Notes: generated by a model from the letters alone, not told the origin. Shown: positions 37,100 to 46,513, counted from the stretch's first letter. The stretch: 64,000 nucleotides of DNA from an uncultured Lachnospiraceae bacterium (GCA_902761225.1 CACWJQ010000004.1:1-64000), one strand, 5' to 3'. Numbers and translations are program-made.

Positions 37100-38227
37100 T
37101 TATGGTGCCTGTTTTGCCACGAGTTCCGCGACCTTAAAGTTACGGTCTGTCATGTTTTTTGCGATGTCACAGTAATTCGTGCCGTTTCTTGCGGGATCGT
37201 CAAGTGACATGAACAGGTTCTTTTCAGCTGTATCACGGACTTTCTGGCTGTAGCGCATAACCGCATACGGAGCATCCGAGGATGTTCTGTATTTTTCCAG
37301 TATGAAACCGGCCTCTAAAAAGATATAGTCGGTTTTGGTAAGAAGCTCTTTGACTGCATTTAAAAGACCTGCTCCTATAATGAGGTCCTGCTGTCCCCTG
37401 AGATCTGAGATCTGGGCAATGAGCTTTTCGGTGACAGCTCTGTGTGTGTCTCCGCCGTTTTTCACAGTATCTTCGAAATCGGAATATTCTCCGGTAATCC
37501 TGTCAACTACATAGAACACGTTCATCTTCATAGGACTGACGGAGAATCCGTTCGGAATCAATGTATTAAGATTATTCAGAAGTGAAATCTCATATATCAT
37601 CTGCTGGGTAACAAGCTTGTAATTATCCAGATATGGCCTGTCTTTGCTGATCCCTTCAATGCTGTCGTATATGCTGCCATGCAGGAATTTGTTAATGAAA
37701 TAATCGTATTCATGACATATCTTATCAAGCTGTGAAAGGAAATCGCCCGAAACAACAGCTGTCATATCGTTGTGAAAGTTGAAGAATTCGCTCAGCTTTG
37801 TCAGATAGACTCTGTTGAAATAATCAATGTGATTGCAGACTGCATCTATTGTCTCCGCTCCTTTTGTTGCAAGCTTGAACATTCCCAGAACAGCCTGACG
37901 ATCCTCGGCGGCATTGTCACCATATTTTTCACTCAGGTAATACGATTCCTTCTTCAGCCAGGGATTATTGCGGGCAAAGTCCCTGTAGCGTCCGCTTCTC
38001 AGTTCATTGACTACCAGGGTCAGAGCGGTTCTCATCTCATCAAGCTTGCCGCCCTTTATGAAAGAATCATACAGCCTTTCCACATTTGAGATTGCTCCGG
38101 TCACTTCGCCAAGAAGTGCATCGACATCGGCTTTTTTCATATACCAGGCATCACATTCCGGTTTTTCCTGCGCCCCGTCATCTTCCAATACACCGTTAAA
38201 GTCAATTACTTCCATTTCTTCATCCAT
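37100..38227 (-). CDS. Hypothetical helical protein
   Basis: 375 residues, not recognised. The N-terminal 30 residues are acidic; the rest is almost entirely helical with regular Leu/Tyr spacing (KKADVDALLGEVTGAISNVERLY and later helices). No signal peptide, membrane helix or catalytic motif is seen. It sits in the middle of a minus-strand set with 42- and 61-base gaps to its neighbours, so the three are probably one transcript. Confidence 0.65.
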   Translation of the reverse strand: MDEEMEVIDFNGVLEDDGAQEKPECDAWYMKKADVDALLGEVTGAISNVERLYDSFIKGGKLDEMRTALTLVVNELRSGRYRDFARNNPWLKKESYYLSEKYGDNAAEDRQAVLGMFKLATKGAETIDAVCNHIDYFNRVYLTKLSEFFNFHNDMTAVVSGDFLSQLDKICHEYDYFINKFLHGSIYDSIEGISKDRPYLDNYKLVTQQMIYEISLLNNLNTLIPNGFSVSPMKMNVFYVVDRITGEYSDFEDTVKNGGDTHRAVTEKLIAQISDLRGQQDLIIGAGLLNAVKELLTKTDYIFLEAGFILEKYRTSSDAPYAVMRYSQKVRDTAEKNLFMSLDDPARNGTNYCDIAKNMTDRNFKVAELVAKQAP

Positions 38228-38269
38228 GGTATTTACTCCTTTGGTTCAAACGTTCCCTTTGTATGTGTT

Positions 38270-39556
38270 TTAGAATCTGCTCTCATAAGATGTGATATAC
38301 CATCTGCCGCTTCCTACACGTCTCAGCGTATGATTAACCGGTGAACCGATCTGCTTTCCGTTTTTATCTATAGCATAAGTCTGTACAACGGCCTCTTCTT
38401 CCTTTTCGCCATAAGCTTCTTTTATCTGCGCCTGTTCTTCGGCATCGAGGAAGAAATTGTCAATGCTGTTGTCATCATACCCCTTCAATACTTTGGTCAC
38501 TGTTTTATCCGAATTGATGAATGCATGGATGTATTCACCATGGAAACGCTCCTGATGCAGATCCCAATGATAAGCGACCAGGCTCTGCTGGATGGGATTC
38601 TCTCTTCTGAAGGGATCGATGCATTCGAGAAAGAGATCGTAATTCTTTTCTTTAATAGCGTACATGAATATTTCAATCAGACGTTCCGGTGTAACATCCG
38701 CAGGTATTTCCTTAACGGTGTACCAGGCATCCTTGAGGTCTTTTACCTTATCCTCGTCAATGAATCTGCCGGTGTGTTCTCCGCTTTTGTCATAAACAGC
38801 CATGATATGACCGGGAACATAAAGAGCTATGGGTTCCACCTCCCACGCCATGACGGGCGGTGCAATCTGGTTCTCGCTTGCATCGGGAGACTCCATTGCA
38901 AGATCACTGATGCGTCCTATGACAGTCCATTCCTTTACTTCATTCATGGTAGTGTCGACCTGACGTCGATAGCGCTTAACCGCTTCATAGGGACCGAGCC
39001 AGGCGCGTCCATCGATTCTTATAAAATACATGCCGTCCGAGCGGGTTCCGCACCAGATGAATTCTCCGACCGAACCATGGAACTGATTGTCCGGGTATCT
39101 GACATTATCGAGTACAACGATCCTGCCCTTCATATCATCAAGGGTATATTCATTGAAATCGGGAACAGGATAAATTTTGTCCAGTCTGTTTTCGGCATTT
39201 GCGTTAAGCATATCTGTCCACGCCTTCTCGCTTACTTCAGCAAAATGCCTGCGAAGGTTTTCCTCATTCTCCAGGTATACGGTCATAGCAGGATCCACGG
39301 TTGTCAGATTGCCTGCTCCGCCTTTGACGCATGCCTTGGCACGGGCATACAGATCCTTAACACGATCATTGTCGGGAGCAAATTCAACCAGCATCTTGAT
39401 CCTGCCGAGGGCGTCCTCCTTATTGCGGAAGACATAGCCGGCAGCTCCCTGTGCGCGGGCGACTTCCTTCTCATATTCTTCGAGATAATGTGTAGCCTGG
39501 GTGATACGTGAATCCAGATTGGACTCGGTGATGGTAAATACAGAACTGTCAAACAT
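38270..39556 (-). CDS. Hypothetical multidomain protein
   Basis: 428 residues, not recognised. Layout: an N-terminal helical region (1-130) with a TPR-like segment, a beta-rich middle part resembling an SH3-like barrel (GRIVVLDNVRYPDNQFHGSV, YFIRIDGRAWLG), a helical segment (about 285-330), and a C-terminal NTF2-like beta region ending HTLRRVGSGRWYITSYESRF. AGGAGGGG lies 10-17 bases before the ATG, and a promoter at 39639-39667 precedes it. First gene of the three-gene operon. Confidence 0.65.
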   Translation of the reverse strand: MFDSSVFTITESNLDSRITQATHYLEEYEKEVARAQGAAGYVFRNKEDALGRIKMLVEFAPDNDRVKDLYARAKACVKGGAGNLTTVDPAMTVYLENEENLRRHFAEVSEKAWTDMLNANAENRLDKIYPVPDFNEYTLDDMKGRIVVLDNVRYPDNQFHGSVGEFIWCGTRSDGMYFIRIDGRAWLGPYEAVKRYRRQVDTTMNEVKEWTVIGRISDLAMESPDASENQIAPPVMAWEVEPIALYVPGHIMAVYDKSGEHTGRFIDEDKVKDLKDAWYTVKEIPADVTPERLIEIFMYAIKEKNYDLFLECIDPFRRENPIQQSLVAYHWDLHQERFHGEYIHAFINSDKTVTKVLKGYDDNSIDNFFLDAEEQAQIKEAYGEKEEEAVVQTYAIDKNGKQIGSPVNHTLRRVGSGRWYITSYESRF

Positions 39557-39638
39557 CCTATTATTCCCCTCCTGTATAAGAATTTCCGGATTGCATGCCC
39601 TGCATACAGGCGGCTGCGATTATCCGCATACATGTAAA

Positions 39639-39667
39639 ATTGTACAAAATTTATGCCAATCCGTAAA
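39639..39667 (-). promoter_or_regulatory. Promoter of the unknown three-gene operon
   Basis: On the minus strand: TTTACG (39667-39662), a 17-base spacer, TACAAT (39644-39639). It lies 83 bases upstream of the start codon at 39556. Confidence 0.6.
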
Positions 39668-39688
39668 TAGTACTTATGTACACTGAAC

Positions 39689-39720
39689 AAAAAAACTCCC
39701 GGCCTGTAAAAGCCGGGAGT
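39689..39720 (-). terminator. Terminator of the acidic lipoprotein gene
   Basis: The plus-strand sequence ACTCCCGGC (39695-39703) and GCCGGGAGT (39712-39720) form a perfect 9-bp stem; on the minus strand seven T follow. It lies 41 bases after the stop codon at 39761. Confidence 0.85.
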
Positions 39721-39760
39721 CAGATCATGCTGTCGTATTTTGTTTATCGGGAACTGCCTG

Positions 39761-41359
39761 TCAGTCGTTAGCGCCCTCGATAGCATAGAGTCCGGGGAAC
39801 TCGTCGTTCATCTGAGGAACATACCAGTCGTCATAGCAGAAGGGGAACATGTCTGCATAATTAGCCTGAACGGTTCCATAGATGTAAGGAAGATCGCTTT
39901 CGGACACATCATAGAAGTCTTCGAAGTCTGCGCCCCAAGGTCTGAAGAAGCCCTTGATCTCAACCCATGTAGAGGTATCCTCATCATCATAGAGGAAAAT
40001 ATCGAATGAGATGTAATCGGGAAGGATGTTGGCATCTGCTTCGGGATCGATATAGAAGTAGGTATCCTCAACGTCATAACCGAGAACATTACCGGTCGAA
40101 GAGATGAGCCAGCCTGAATCGGTTCCGTCATCGAGAAGCTGCATGTAGCAGTTGATGTCCTCGTCTCCTTCGTCGTCAACGAGTACCATGTGAACCTCAT
40201 CGCCGTCAACATCGAAGGTTAAAAGGCTGTCGTATGAGTAGCTGATGGCATCTGAGAAATCATCGCATGCATCGGCAACGATCCACCATCCGAACCAGCC
40301 TCTCTCCCAGTATTCTTCATAAGAACCGAAGCTTCCGACTGTACCACCGGTTGAGGAAGGATTGTAGAATTCATCTGTCTGGTAAGCATAATCAAGCTGG
40401 ATGCTGTTGATGAGATTTCTGAAATCCTCTGATGCAGCCTCTTCCTTTGTTGAAGCTGAGGTGTAGATATAAACGGCATCCATGTCGCCCCAGTTATTGC
40501 GGAATGTAAAGCTGAGGGGCATGATGAAATCAGCGGTTACATCTCCCCAGAAATCTTCATAGGTGTAAAGAAATCCGATCTCGTTTCCGATGTAGATGGT
40601 TTCCTTTTCGTAATCATAATTGGCCTCGATGGAATCCATTCTGGAGTAGATATCGTCCCAGTCGCTGAGGGATGTAACATAGATGATCTGCTTTCCGTCG
40701 GTTGAAACAATATCACCGAACTCTGAAGAAGGATCTGCCTCACGGAGATTGGATGAATAATCAACGGTATAAAGTCCGTCACCATAGGTGAAGGTTCCGC
40801 CGGCTGAAGAAGATCCGCCGCCTGAAACTGAAACGGGCTCAGCATCCGCATCCACGGAAAGAGATGCAAGAACTGCTACAGGGATATCATCGTCATACTT
40901 GAAGCCTTCAGCGGATACAAGAACGATCTTCTTGTTGACCTTGGCATATACAGCGAAGGAATCCTTGGTATATGCACCTGTCCACTTGATGCCTTCGATG
41001 GTATACTCAACATCCTTGGCCTTCTCGTTGCCATCCTTGAAATCGGTTATGAACTGCTTGGCATCATCTTTCTCTACAACAGCGAAGTAAATGTGATTGC
41101 CATCCTCGTCCTCGAGTACGATGTCGCTCTCGGAGTCACCTTCTGCACACTCTGCTCCCTTGGGAACAAGGAGTGTGAATACGCCGACGGTCTCTTCCTT
41201 ACCCTTTACCTCGGGTACTTCGAGAGAATCGTCATCCTCTTCACTCTCGGTTTCCTGCTCAGCAGGCTCCTTGCCGCAGCCGGAGAGGGCAGATACTGCC
41301 ATCATAAGGCATAAAATAACGGCAAGACTTTTTTTACGAAACGTCATTTTTTTGCTCAT
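39761..41359 (-). CDS. Acidic lipoprotein of unknown function
   Basis: 532 residues. A Lys/Arg-rich start, hydrophobic core and lipobox LSGC (Cys near 27) give a surface lipoprotein. A Glu/Asp-rich linker (about 30-50) is followed by a beta-rich domain (about 55-170), a Gly/Ser hinge (SVSGGGSSSAGG) and a second large, very acidic domain with many Tyr, Trp and Asp. No enzyme signature is visible. It stands alone between a terminator and the divergent esterase gene. Strong acidity would suit ion or cationic-polymer binding, but that is speculation. Confidence 0.75.
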   Translation of the reverse strand: MSKKMTFRKKSLAVILCLMMAVSALSGCGKEPAEQETESEEDDDSLEVPEVKGKEETVGVFTLLVPKGAECAEGDSESDIVLEDEDGNHIYFAVVEKDDAKQFITDFKDGNEKAKDVEYTIEGIKWTGAYTKDSFAVYAKVNKKIVLVSAEGFKYDDDIPVAVLASLSVDADAEPVSVSGGGSSSAGGTFTYGDGLYTVDYSSNLREADPSSEFGDIVSTDGKQIIYVTSLSDWDDIYSRMDSIEANYDYEKETIYIGNEIGFLYTYEDFWGDVTADFIMPLSFTFRNNWGDMDAVYIYTSASTKEEAASEDFRNLINSIQLDYAYQTDEFYNPSSTGGTVGSFGSYEEYWERGWFGWWIVADACDDFSDAISYSYDSLLTFDVDGDEVHMVLVDDEGDEDINCYMQLLDDGTDSGWLISSTGNVLGYDVEDTYFYIDPEADANILPDYISFDIFLYDDEDTSTWVEIKGFFRPWGADFEDFYDVSESDLPYIYGTVQANYADMFPFCYDDWYVPQMNDEFPGLYAIEGAND

Positions 41360-41485
41360 AATTTCTCCTTTTCTAACTCAGGTTCGTATAAACCACATGA
41401 TAGTTTACAATAATTTAACATTTTTTTAAACCCTTAATAGTACTGATTATGGAAAATAGGGCTTTTTTGATACCTTTTTTCACGA

Positions 41486-41506
41486 TATAATACATAATGT
41501 TATGTA
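41486..41506 (+). promoter_or_regulatory. -10 box overlapping a palindrome before the esterase gene
   Basis: TATAAT at 41486-41491 runs into TACATAA-TG-TTATGTA (41491-41506), a perfect 7-base-arm palindrome at the expected transcription start. The -35 region is only a T-run. The layout fits a repressor site controlling the gene at 41546. Confidence 0.4.
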
Positions 41507-41545
41507 GATGATACCCGCTTTTCGGTTACAGACAGGAGAAGATGT

Positions 41546-42481
41546 ATGGATTACAGACAGTATCTGATAGATTACTGGGATGCGATAGACAGGGGCAATG
41601 CAGCTGATTACTGTAACGGCGTTGATCCTGAGGGGTTCAGAGCGGAAAAGCATATTCCGTATCTCGGAGATTATGATGCCGAGCATATGCTCAATCTGTA
41701 TTATCCGTCAGATCATGTAAACAGTGAGGAGAAGCTTCCGACAGTCATATATATCCACGGAGGCGGATGGATGTACGGAAGTGTGGATGTGTCGGAAAGA
41801 TATCTGGGATATCTTGCATCGCAGGGCTTTGCCGTTATGGGCATGAATTACAGGCTTCTGCAGAGAACTGACCTTGCAGGGGAGATACAGGATGTCTTTG
41901 CTGCAATGCACTGGCTCGGAAAGTACGGTCCCGAAAGGGGCTTTGATCTTGGCAGGGTTCTTGTGTGCGGTGATTCCGCGGGGGGACATCTGTCGATCTT
42001 GACAACATGTGTTTCCCTGAGCGCAGAACTTCAGGGCATATACGGAGTACGTGCTCTTCCCTACAGTATCAGTGCTGTTTCCGTAAGCAGTCCCGTGACT
42101 GAGACCTCATCTCTGTATATCGCAGGGGATAAGGGGACGGAGACCGGAGAGGGCACTGCTAAGGCATACCTGGATCTTATGCTGGGAAATGCCGGAAAAG
42201 ATGCTCCCTGGAACGGACATATGTCAGCATCGGAAACTGTTCCCGGACTTGACATGCCGCCCATTTATATTATAGATTCCGAAATGGATTTTCTGAACCC
42301 ACATACCGGATATCTTCAGGATACCCTGGACAGATGCGGCTGCACATATGAGAAGATCTACTGGACGAAGGATGAAGGCATACATCTCCTTCATGTCTTT
42401 AACGTAAGTCACTGGGAGTGGAAGGAGAGTATTACCGCCAATAAGGGTATGCTGGATTTCTTCCTCAGAGTGACCGGATGA
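41546..42481 (+). CDS. Alpha/beta-hydrolase esterase (BD-FAE/acetyl-esterase-like)
   Basis: Soluble serine hydrolase, 311 residues, no signal peptide. The oxyanion segment YIHGGGWMYGS lies near residue 70, and the nucleophile Ser in CGDSAGGH near 149. The acid is probably in YIIDSEMDFLNP, and the catalytic His in GIHLLHVF near 288. This is the pattern of small acetyl or feruloyl esterases related to lipase family IV. ACAGGAGAAG precedes the ATG. Substrate unknown; neighbouring envelope genes make a cell-surface or glycan ester plausible. Confidence 0.8.
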   Translation: MDYRQYLIDYWDAIDRGNAADYCNGVDPEGFRAEKHIPYLGDYDAEHMLNLYYPSDHVNSEEKLPTVIYIHGGGWMYGSVDVSERYLGYLASQGFAVMGMNYRLLQRTDLAGEIQDVFAAMHWLGKYGPERGFDLGRVLVCGDSAGGHLSILTTCVSLSAELQGIYGVRALPYSISAVSVSSPVTETSSLYIAGDKGTETGEGTAKAYLDLMLGNAGKDAPWNGHMSASETVPGLDMPPIYIIDSEMDFLNPHTGYLQDTLDRCGCTYEKIYWTKDEGIHLLHVFNVSHWEWKESITANKGMLDFFLRVTG

Positions 42482-42538
42482 AATCAAACTTTTGCTCTGC
42501 CCGGCTAAATGTGCCGTTTAAAGCCGGGAGCTGGTATT

Positions 42539-44389
42539 ATGAACCGAGATCTTATTAAGAAAATTGCATTTGTACTTAGCGTTCTGCTGATCTTCCTGTT
42601 TTTACTTTTGTCATTCGGCATAATGTGGATGTATTCCGTCTGGGGCAGGAATCTCACCATCAACGATTTCCTGTTCCAGGTGACGATGCTGGAGGGAACC
42701 GGCTCCGAAATGGTTATAAAGTTCATCTTCGGAGCACTTCTTCCTTCCGTGCTGATCACAGCCGGTCTGACTTTTCTATTCTTTTTCATCAGGAAAAAAA
42801 GTAAATACGGCTACCATGTATTTATGTGGAAGTGCACTCTGGCGGCGGTTACCGTGGCCTGCTGGTCCGTGCTTCTCTTTGGTATCAAGTGGCTGAAGGT
42901 GGATTCCTATTTCGGATTTGCAGGCTTCAGGGCAGTCCGCGGTGAGGAGTATGTACCTCCTGTCATAGAAGAGATAACTCCGGTCCTGTCTGCAGGTATA
43001 GGGACCGTATCAGGCGGAGATGCCGAGCCCGGTCCATGGGATGAGCTTCAGAATTCTCTTGCAGTAGAGATGACTCCGTGGGAGAAGGGACCTTCAAGGG
43101 ACTTTATCGAAAGCTATTACGTGGATCCCGCATATGTGACTCTTACCTTCCCTGAGAAAAAGAGAAATCTCATATATATATTCCTTGAGTCAATGGAAGT
43201 GACATTTGCGGACACCTCCCTTGGCGGGGCATTTGATGAGAATGTGATCCCTAAACTGACAGCCATGTCACAGGATAATGAGAATTTCTCCGGATCATAC
43301 GGGGAGGGAAGCCTTCTGGATGGCGGATATGCCTATAATGGCGGAACCTGGACCATGGGTGCCATTTTCTCCCAGACCTCGGGACTTCCTCTTCAGACCG
43401 GAGCCATAGGTCGGAACGACATGGATACCCAGGAGGTCTTTTACCCAACCATAACAACCCTGGGTGACATACTTGCAGCCCAGGATTACAGGCAGATCTT
43501 CCTTATAGGCTCCAATGCCATGTTCGGCGGCAGAAGGCTTTATCTTGAGAATCACGGAGGGTACGAGTTCAGGGACCTTATCTGGGCCAAGCAGACAGGT
43601 CATATCTCACCCGGATATTATGTCTGGTGGGGATATGAGGATGAGAAGCTATTTGAATTCGGAAAAGAGACCCTTCAGGAGCTTGCTGCGGGAGATCAGC
43701 CCTTCAATCTCACGATGCTGACAGTGGACACCCACATGACGGGAGGCTATACCTGCAGATTATGCGGCGATGAGTTCGAGGACAGGTATTCCAATGTGTA
43801 TGCATGCTCGGATAAGCAGGTTACGGAATTCGTGGAATGGATAAAGCAGCAGGATTTCTATGAAGATACCACGATCATCATATGCGGAGACCATCCCACC
43901 ATGGACGGCATGTACTGCAGAAATATCGACCCGAGCTATGTAAGGAGAGTATATACCTGCATAATAAATGCTCCGGTTTCGCCTGTCAGAAATGCATACA
44001 GATCTTACTCCACCCTTGATATGTTCCCCACAACTCTTACCGCTCTTGGAGTTGAGATCCCCGGAGGAAGGCTGGGACTTGGCACCAGCCTTTATACCAA
44101 TCAGAGAACCCTGACAGAGGAGCTGGGATATACCGAACTTTCCTCCGCACTTTCCAGATATTCATCATACTTAAGTGAACTTGGAAGCATTGTTCCGGTG
44201 GATGTATCCGGCAATGATATTGTGATAGGAGAGGACGGGACCGTTACAGTGACATCCCCTGACGGCAACCAGGTGATAATGAAGCCGGACGGAACTCAGA
44301 TAGTGATAACTCCGGACGGGACCCAGACTGTGATACTCCCCGACGGAACCCAGACGGTAATACCTGTTCCCTCGCAGGTTATGCCGTAG
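42539..44389 (+). CDS. LTA-synthase-like sulfatase-family phosphotransferase with repeat tail
   Basis: 616 residues. Three N-terminal membrane helices (about 8-30, 55-80, 95-120) precede an extracytoplasmic alkaline-phosphatase-fold domain. Metal and active-site candidates: Glu in YIFLESMEV, Thr in GGTWTMGA, and Asp-His in ICGDHPTMDG. This matches lipoteichoic acid synthase / MdoB-type phosphoglycerol transferases. The last 55 residues contain five 9-residue repeats (PDGTQxVIx), encoded at 44231-44365, not a normal part of the family. GGGAG 9-13 bases upstream selects the ATG at 42539. It ends before a bidirectional terminator. Confidence 0.82.
   Translation: MNRDLIKKIAFVLSVLLIFLFLLLSFGIMWMYSVWGRNLTINDFLFQVTMLEGTGSEMVIKFIFGALLPSVLITAGLTFLFFFIRKKSKYGYHVFMWKCTLAAVTVACWSVLLFGIKWLKVDSYFGFAGFRAVRGEEYVPPVIEEITPVLSAGIGTVSGGDAEPGPWDELQNSLAVEMTPWEKGPSRDFIESYYVDPAYVTLTFPEKKRNLIYIFLESMEVTFADTSLGGAFDENVIPKLTAMSQDNENFSGSYGEGSLLDGGYAYNGGTWTMGAIFSQTSGLPLQTGAIGRNDMDTQEVFYPTITTLGDILAAQDYRQIFLIGSNAMFGGRRLYLENHGGYEFRDLIWAKQTGHISPGYYVWWGYEDEKLFEFGKETLQELAAGDQPFNLTMLTVDTHMTGGYTCRLCGDEFEDRYSNVYACSDKQVTEFVEWIKQQDFYEDTTIIICGDHPTMDGMYCRNIDPSYVRRVYTCIINAPVSPVRNAYRSYSTLDMFPTTLTALGVEIPGGRLGLGTSLYTNQRTLTEELGYTELSSALSRYSSYLSELGSIVPVDVSGNDIVIGEDGTVTVTSPDGNQVIMKPDGTQIVITPDGTQTVILPDGTQTVIPVPSQVMP
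44231..44365 (+). repeat. Five 27-bp in-frame tandem repeats
   Basis: Five consecutive 27-base units encode nine-residue repeats: EDGTVTVTS, PDGNQVIMK, PDGTQIVIT, PDGTQTVIL, PDGTQTVIP. The last three are closest, indicating recent duplication. Copy number may vary between strains. Alternating beta residues suggest a regular strand-turn stalk. Confidence 0.85.
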
Positions 44390-44433
44390 TGAGTTTTCCG
44401 TGATGCGGAATGTGGGTTAAAGGACTGCACAAG

Positions 44434-44460
44434 AAAAGTCCCCGGATCCGGGGACTTTTT
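44434..44460. terminator. Bidirectional terminator, perfect 26-bp palindrome
   Basis: Positions 44434-44459 form a perfect palindrome centred on GGATCC, with AAAA at one end and TTTTT at the other, so it can end transcription from both convergent genes (42539-44389 and 46370-44469). Confidence 0.88.
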
Positions 44461-44468
44461 ATATGAAG

Positions 44469-46370
44469 TTACTTCTTGGCAGCTTTCATTTTCTTTTTGG
44501 TGTTGTACATGGTAACATCCGCACGCTTTATAACATCATCGATGCTGGTGTCGCCCTTCTGGTATATGGACATACCGTATGCGATGGACACCTTTTCCTC
44601 GGCGGGGCGGTTGCTGGTCGCGAGCTTCTTCATTTCTGACTTGAACTCATCAAGGAGATCGTCTCTGCGCTCAAAGGGCTTTCCTTCGAGTATTACAACA
44701 AATTCATCTCCGCCTATCCTGTAAACGGGGCTGTTCTTGTAGATGGTGCAGATCAGCTTGCAGGAGTTCTTGATGTACTCATCACCGGAGTAGTGACCAA
44801 GCTCATCATTTATCTTCTTGAGATCGTTGATGTCGAACAGAACTATACCGAAGCTGGGGTTGCTCTTTCCTGCGGTCTTCTTTCTGACCTCTTCAAGGCG
44901 GACCTCATATGCGTTCCTGTTCTTTACATGGGTCAAGGCATCGACATGGGACAGTTCACGCACGGTGTCGTTGATCGCCTGCAGATAGATGGCCTTTCTG
45001 GCCTTCTCTACAGCTGAATTGAACTTCTCCATGAATTCACGGATCGCCTTTGATTCAATCTTGTCATAGCAGTCGGTGAATACCACATATCCGATCTTGT
45101 TGCCCCTGTCGTGCGCCGGCAGGAATACGTACATATGGGGAGGATCGCTTTCTTCGATACCGGGTATGAGATCGGTTGTCTTTATGGAACGGATATTCTG
45201 GATGGAGTTGTTCCTTATTGAGACGATAACGTCCATCTTCTCACTGTATCTGAAATTATCATCGACGACATCGGAGCCCATTTCGGATCTGTAGCATGAC
45301 GGATCGAAAAGGATATGGAAATCGGTGCCTTCAAAATTATGATTTCCTGAAAGGGTATTGGTTATGGAACGCTTTATCTCATTAAATGAATCGCATGCCA
45401 TGATGACACGCTCGAGATAAAGAGAATGCCATGCTGCCGCGTTGGCCTGCTGGACGCTCTTGAAAGCAACGATACCGGATCTCAGTCTTCTGTCAGCCCA
45501 CTCAGGAGGACATTCGCATCCGCAGCTTTCGCTGGGGATAAAAGCACAGGGAAGAGCTACCACGGGATCGGCCTCTTTGCCATCCATCATATCCCGTATG
45601 AGTCTTGCGCATACCATTCCATGATCCCTGCTGTTCTGGTCCACTGATGCAACTGAAGGATAGAATATCTGGGACTCGGAGAGACAGTCAAAGCCGGTTA
45701 TGAGCACGTCGCCCGGAACCGACAGTCCTCTTTTCTCAATCGCACAGATCCCGGTCATGGCCAGTTCGTCATTGGCACAGATGAATACATCGGGCAGTTC
45801 TCCCGAATCGATGGTATCGAAGATTGTGTTCTCGCAATTGGTCAGATCCCAGTCGGTATATACTATATCATCGTCGGAAAATTTCAGTCCGTATTCTGCA
45901 GCTACATCCTTAACGGCACGGATCCTGATATTGCTGTCCTCATTATCCGCGGATCCGGCGATGAACTTGATCTTCTTTACACCATGCTCTTTGACAAGGT
46001 GTCTGGCAAGAGCGACCATTCCCACAGTGTTTTCGGAAACAACACTGCAGACTCCGTCAATGGCAAGACCATGACTGATGACAGGAACCCCTGCCTTTTT
46101 GCATCTGTCAAAAATATCATCCCGTATCCAGGGATAATCGATAAGATTGGATATCACGACAACCCCGTCGAAATCGGAAAGACGGGGAAGCTGAATAATA
46201 GTCAGATCCCCTTTCCGGCTGACATCCAGCTCTCCGGGATTGGCATAATTCAGAAACAGGTATATATCTGTGTTGTCGGATGCCAGTTCCTCATGCATTC
46301 CCTCCATGAAGTGAGCGAGAATGTCTGAAGCCCATCCGGTGCCGAAGACGGCAATTTTCTTCTTTGCCAT
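44469..46370 (-). CDS. Cytosolic LacI-type sensor domain fused to diguanylate cyclase (paralogue)
   Basis: 633 residues, the same length and order as the protein at 34445: a LacI-like sensor without HTH (KKKIAVFGTGW, LPDVFICANDELAMTG, ITGFD), a Cys-containing ESCGCEC segment, a middle domain, and GGDEF (RIGGDEF) with no RxxD inhibitory site (KNSP instead). AGAGGAAAG directly before the ATG at 46370 argues against the start 24 bases upstream. An extended -10 lies at 46415-46423. Different residues in the sensor half suggest a different ligand from its paralogue. Confidence 0.85.
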   Translation of the reverse strand: MAKKKIAVFGTGWASDILAHFMEGMHEELASDNTDIYLFLNYANPGELDVSRKGDLTIIQLPRLSDFDGVVVISNLIDYPWIRDDIFDRCKKAGVPVISHGLAIDGVCSVVSENTVGMVALARHLVKEHGVKKIKFIAGSADNEDSNIRIRAVKDVAAEYGLKFSDDDIVYTDWDLTNCENTIFDTIDSGELPDVFICANDELAMTGICAIEKRGLSVPGDVLITGFDCLSESQIFYPSVASVDQNSRDHGMVCARLIRDMMDGKEADPVVALPCAFIPSESCGCECPPEWADRRLRSGIVAFKSVQQANAAAWHSLYLERVIMACDSFNEIKRSITNTLSGNHNFEGTDFHILFDPSCYRSEMGSDVVDDNFRYSEKMDVIVSIRNNSIQNIRSIKTTDLIPGIEESDPPHMYVFLPAHDRGNKIGYVVFTDCYDKIESKAIREFMEKFNSAVEKARKAIYLQAINDTVRELSHVDALTHVKNRNAYEVRLEEVRKKTAGKSNPSFGIVLFDINDLKKINDELGHYSGDEYIKNSCKLICTIYKNSPVYRIGGDEFVVILEGKPFERRDDLLDEFKSEMKKLATSNRPAEEKVSIAYGMSIYQKGDTSIDDVIKRADVTMYNTKKKMKAAKK

Positions 46371-46414
46371 ACTTTCCTCTTTAACCAGTGACATATGCAG
46401 ATTATACGAAGTCT

Positions 46415-46423
46415 ATTATACCA
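46415..46423 (-). promoter_or_regulatory. Extended -10 of the minus-strand sensor-GGDEF gene
   Basis: On the minus strand TGGTATAAT, a perfect TATAAT with the TGn extension, about 45 bases upstream of the start codon at 46370. Confidence 0.55.
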
Positions 46424-46513
46424 AAAATCAGTTAGTTATGAGTAATTTTTTGGTGTTTTTTGCCAAATTAAGTGAAAAATTGTAAAAAGTGACATGAAAT
46501 TCGGATATTTTAG

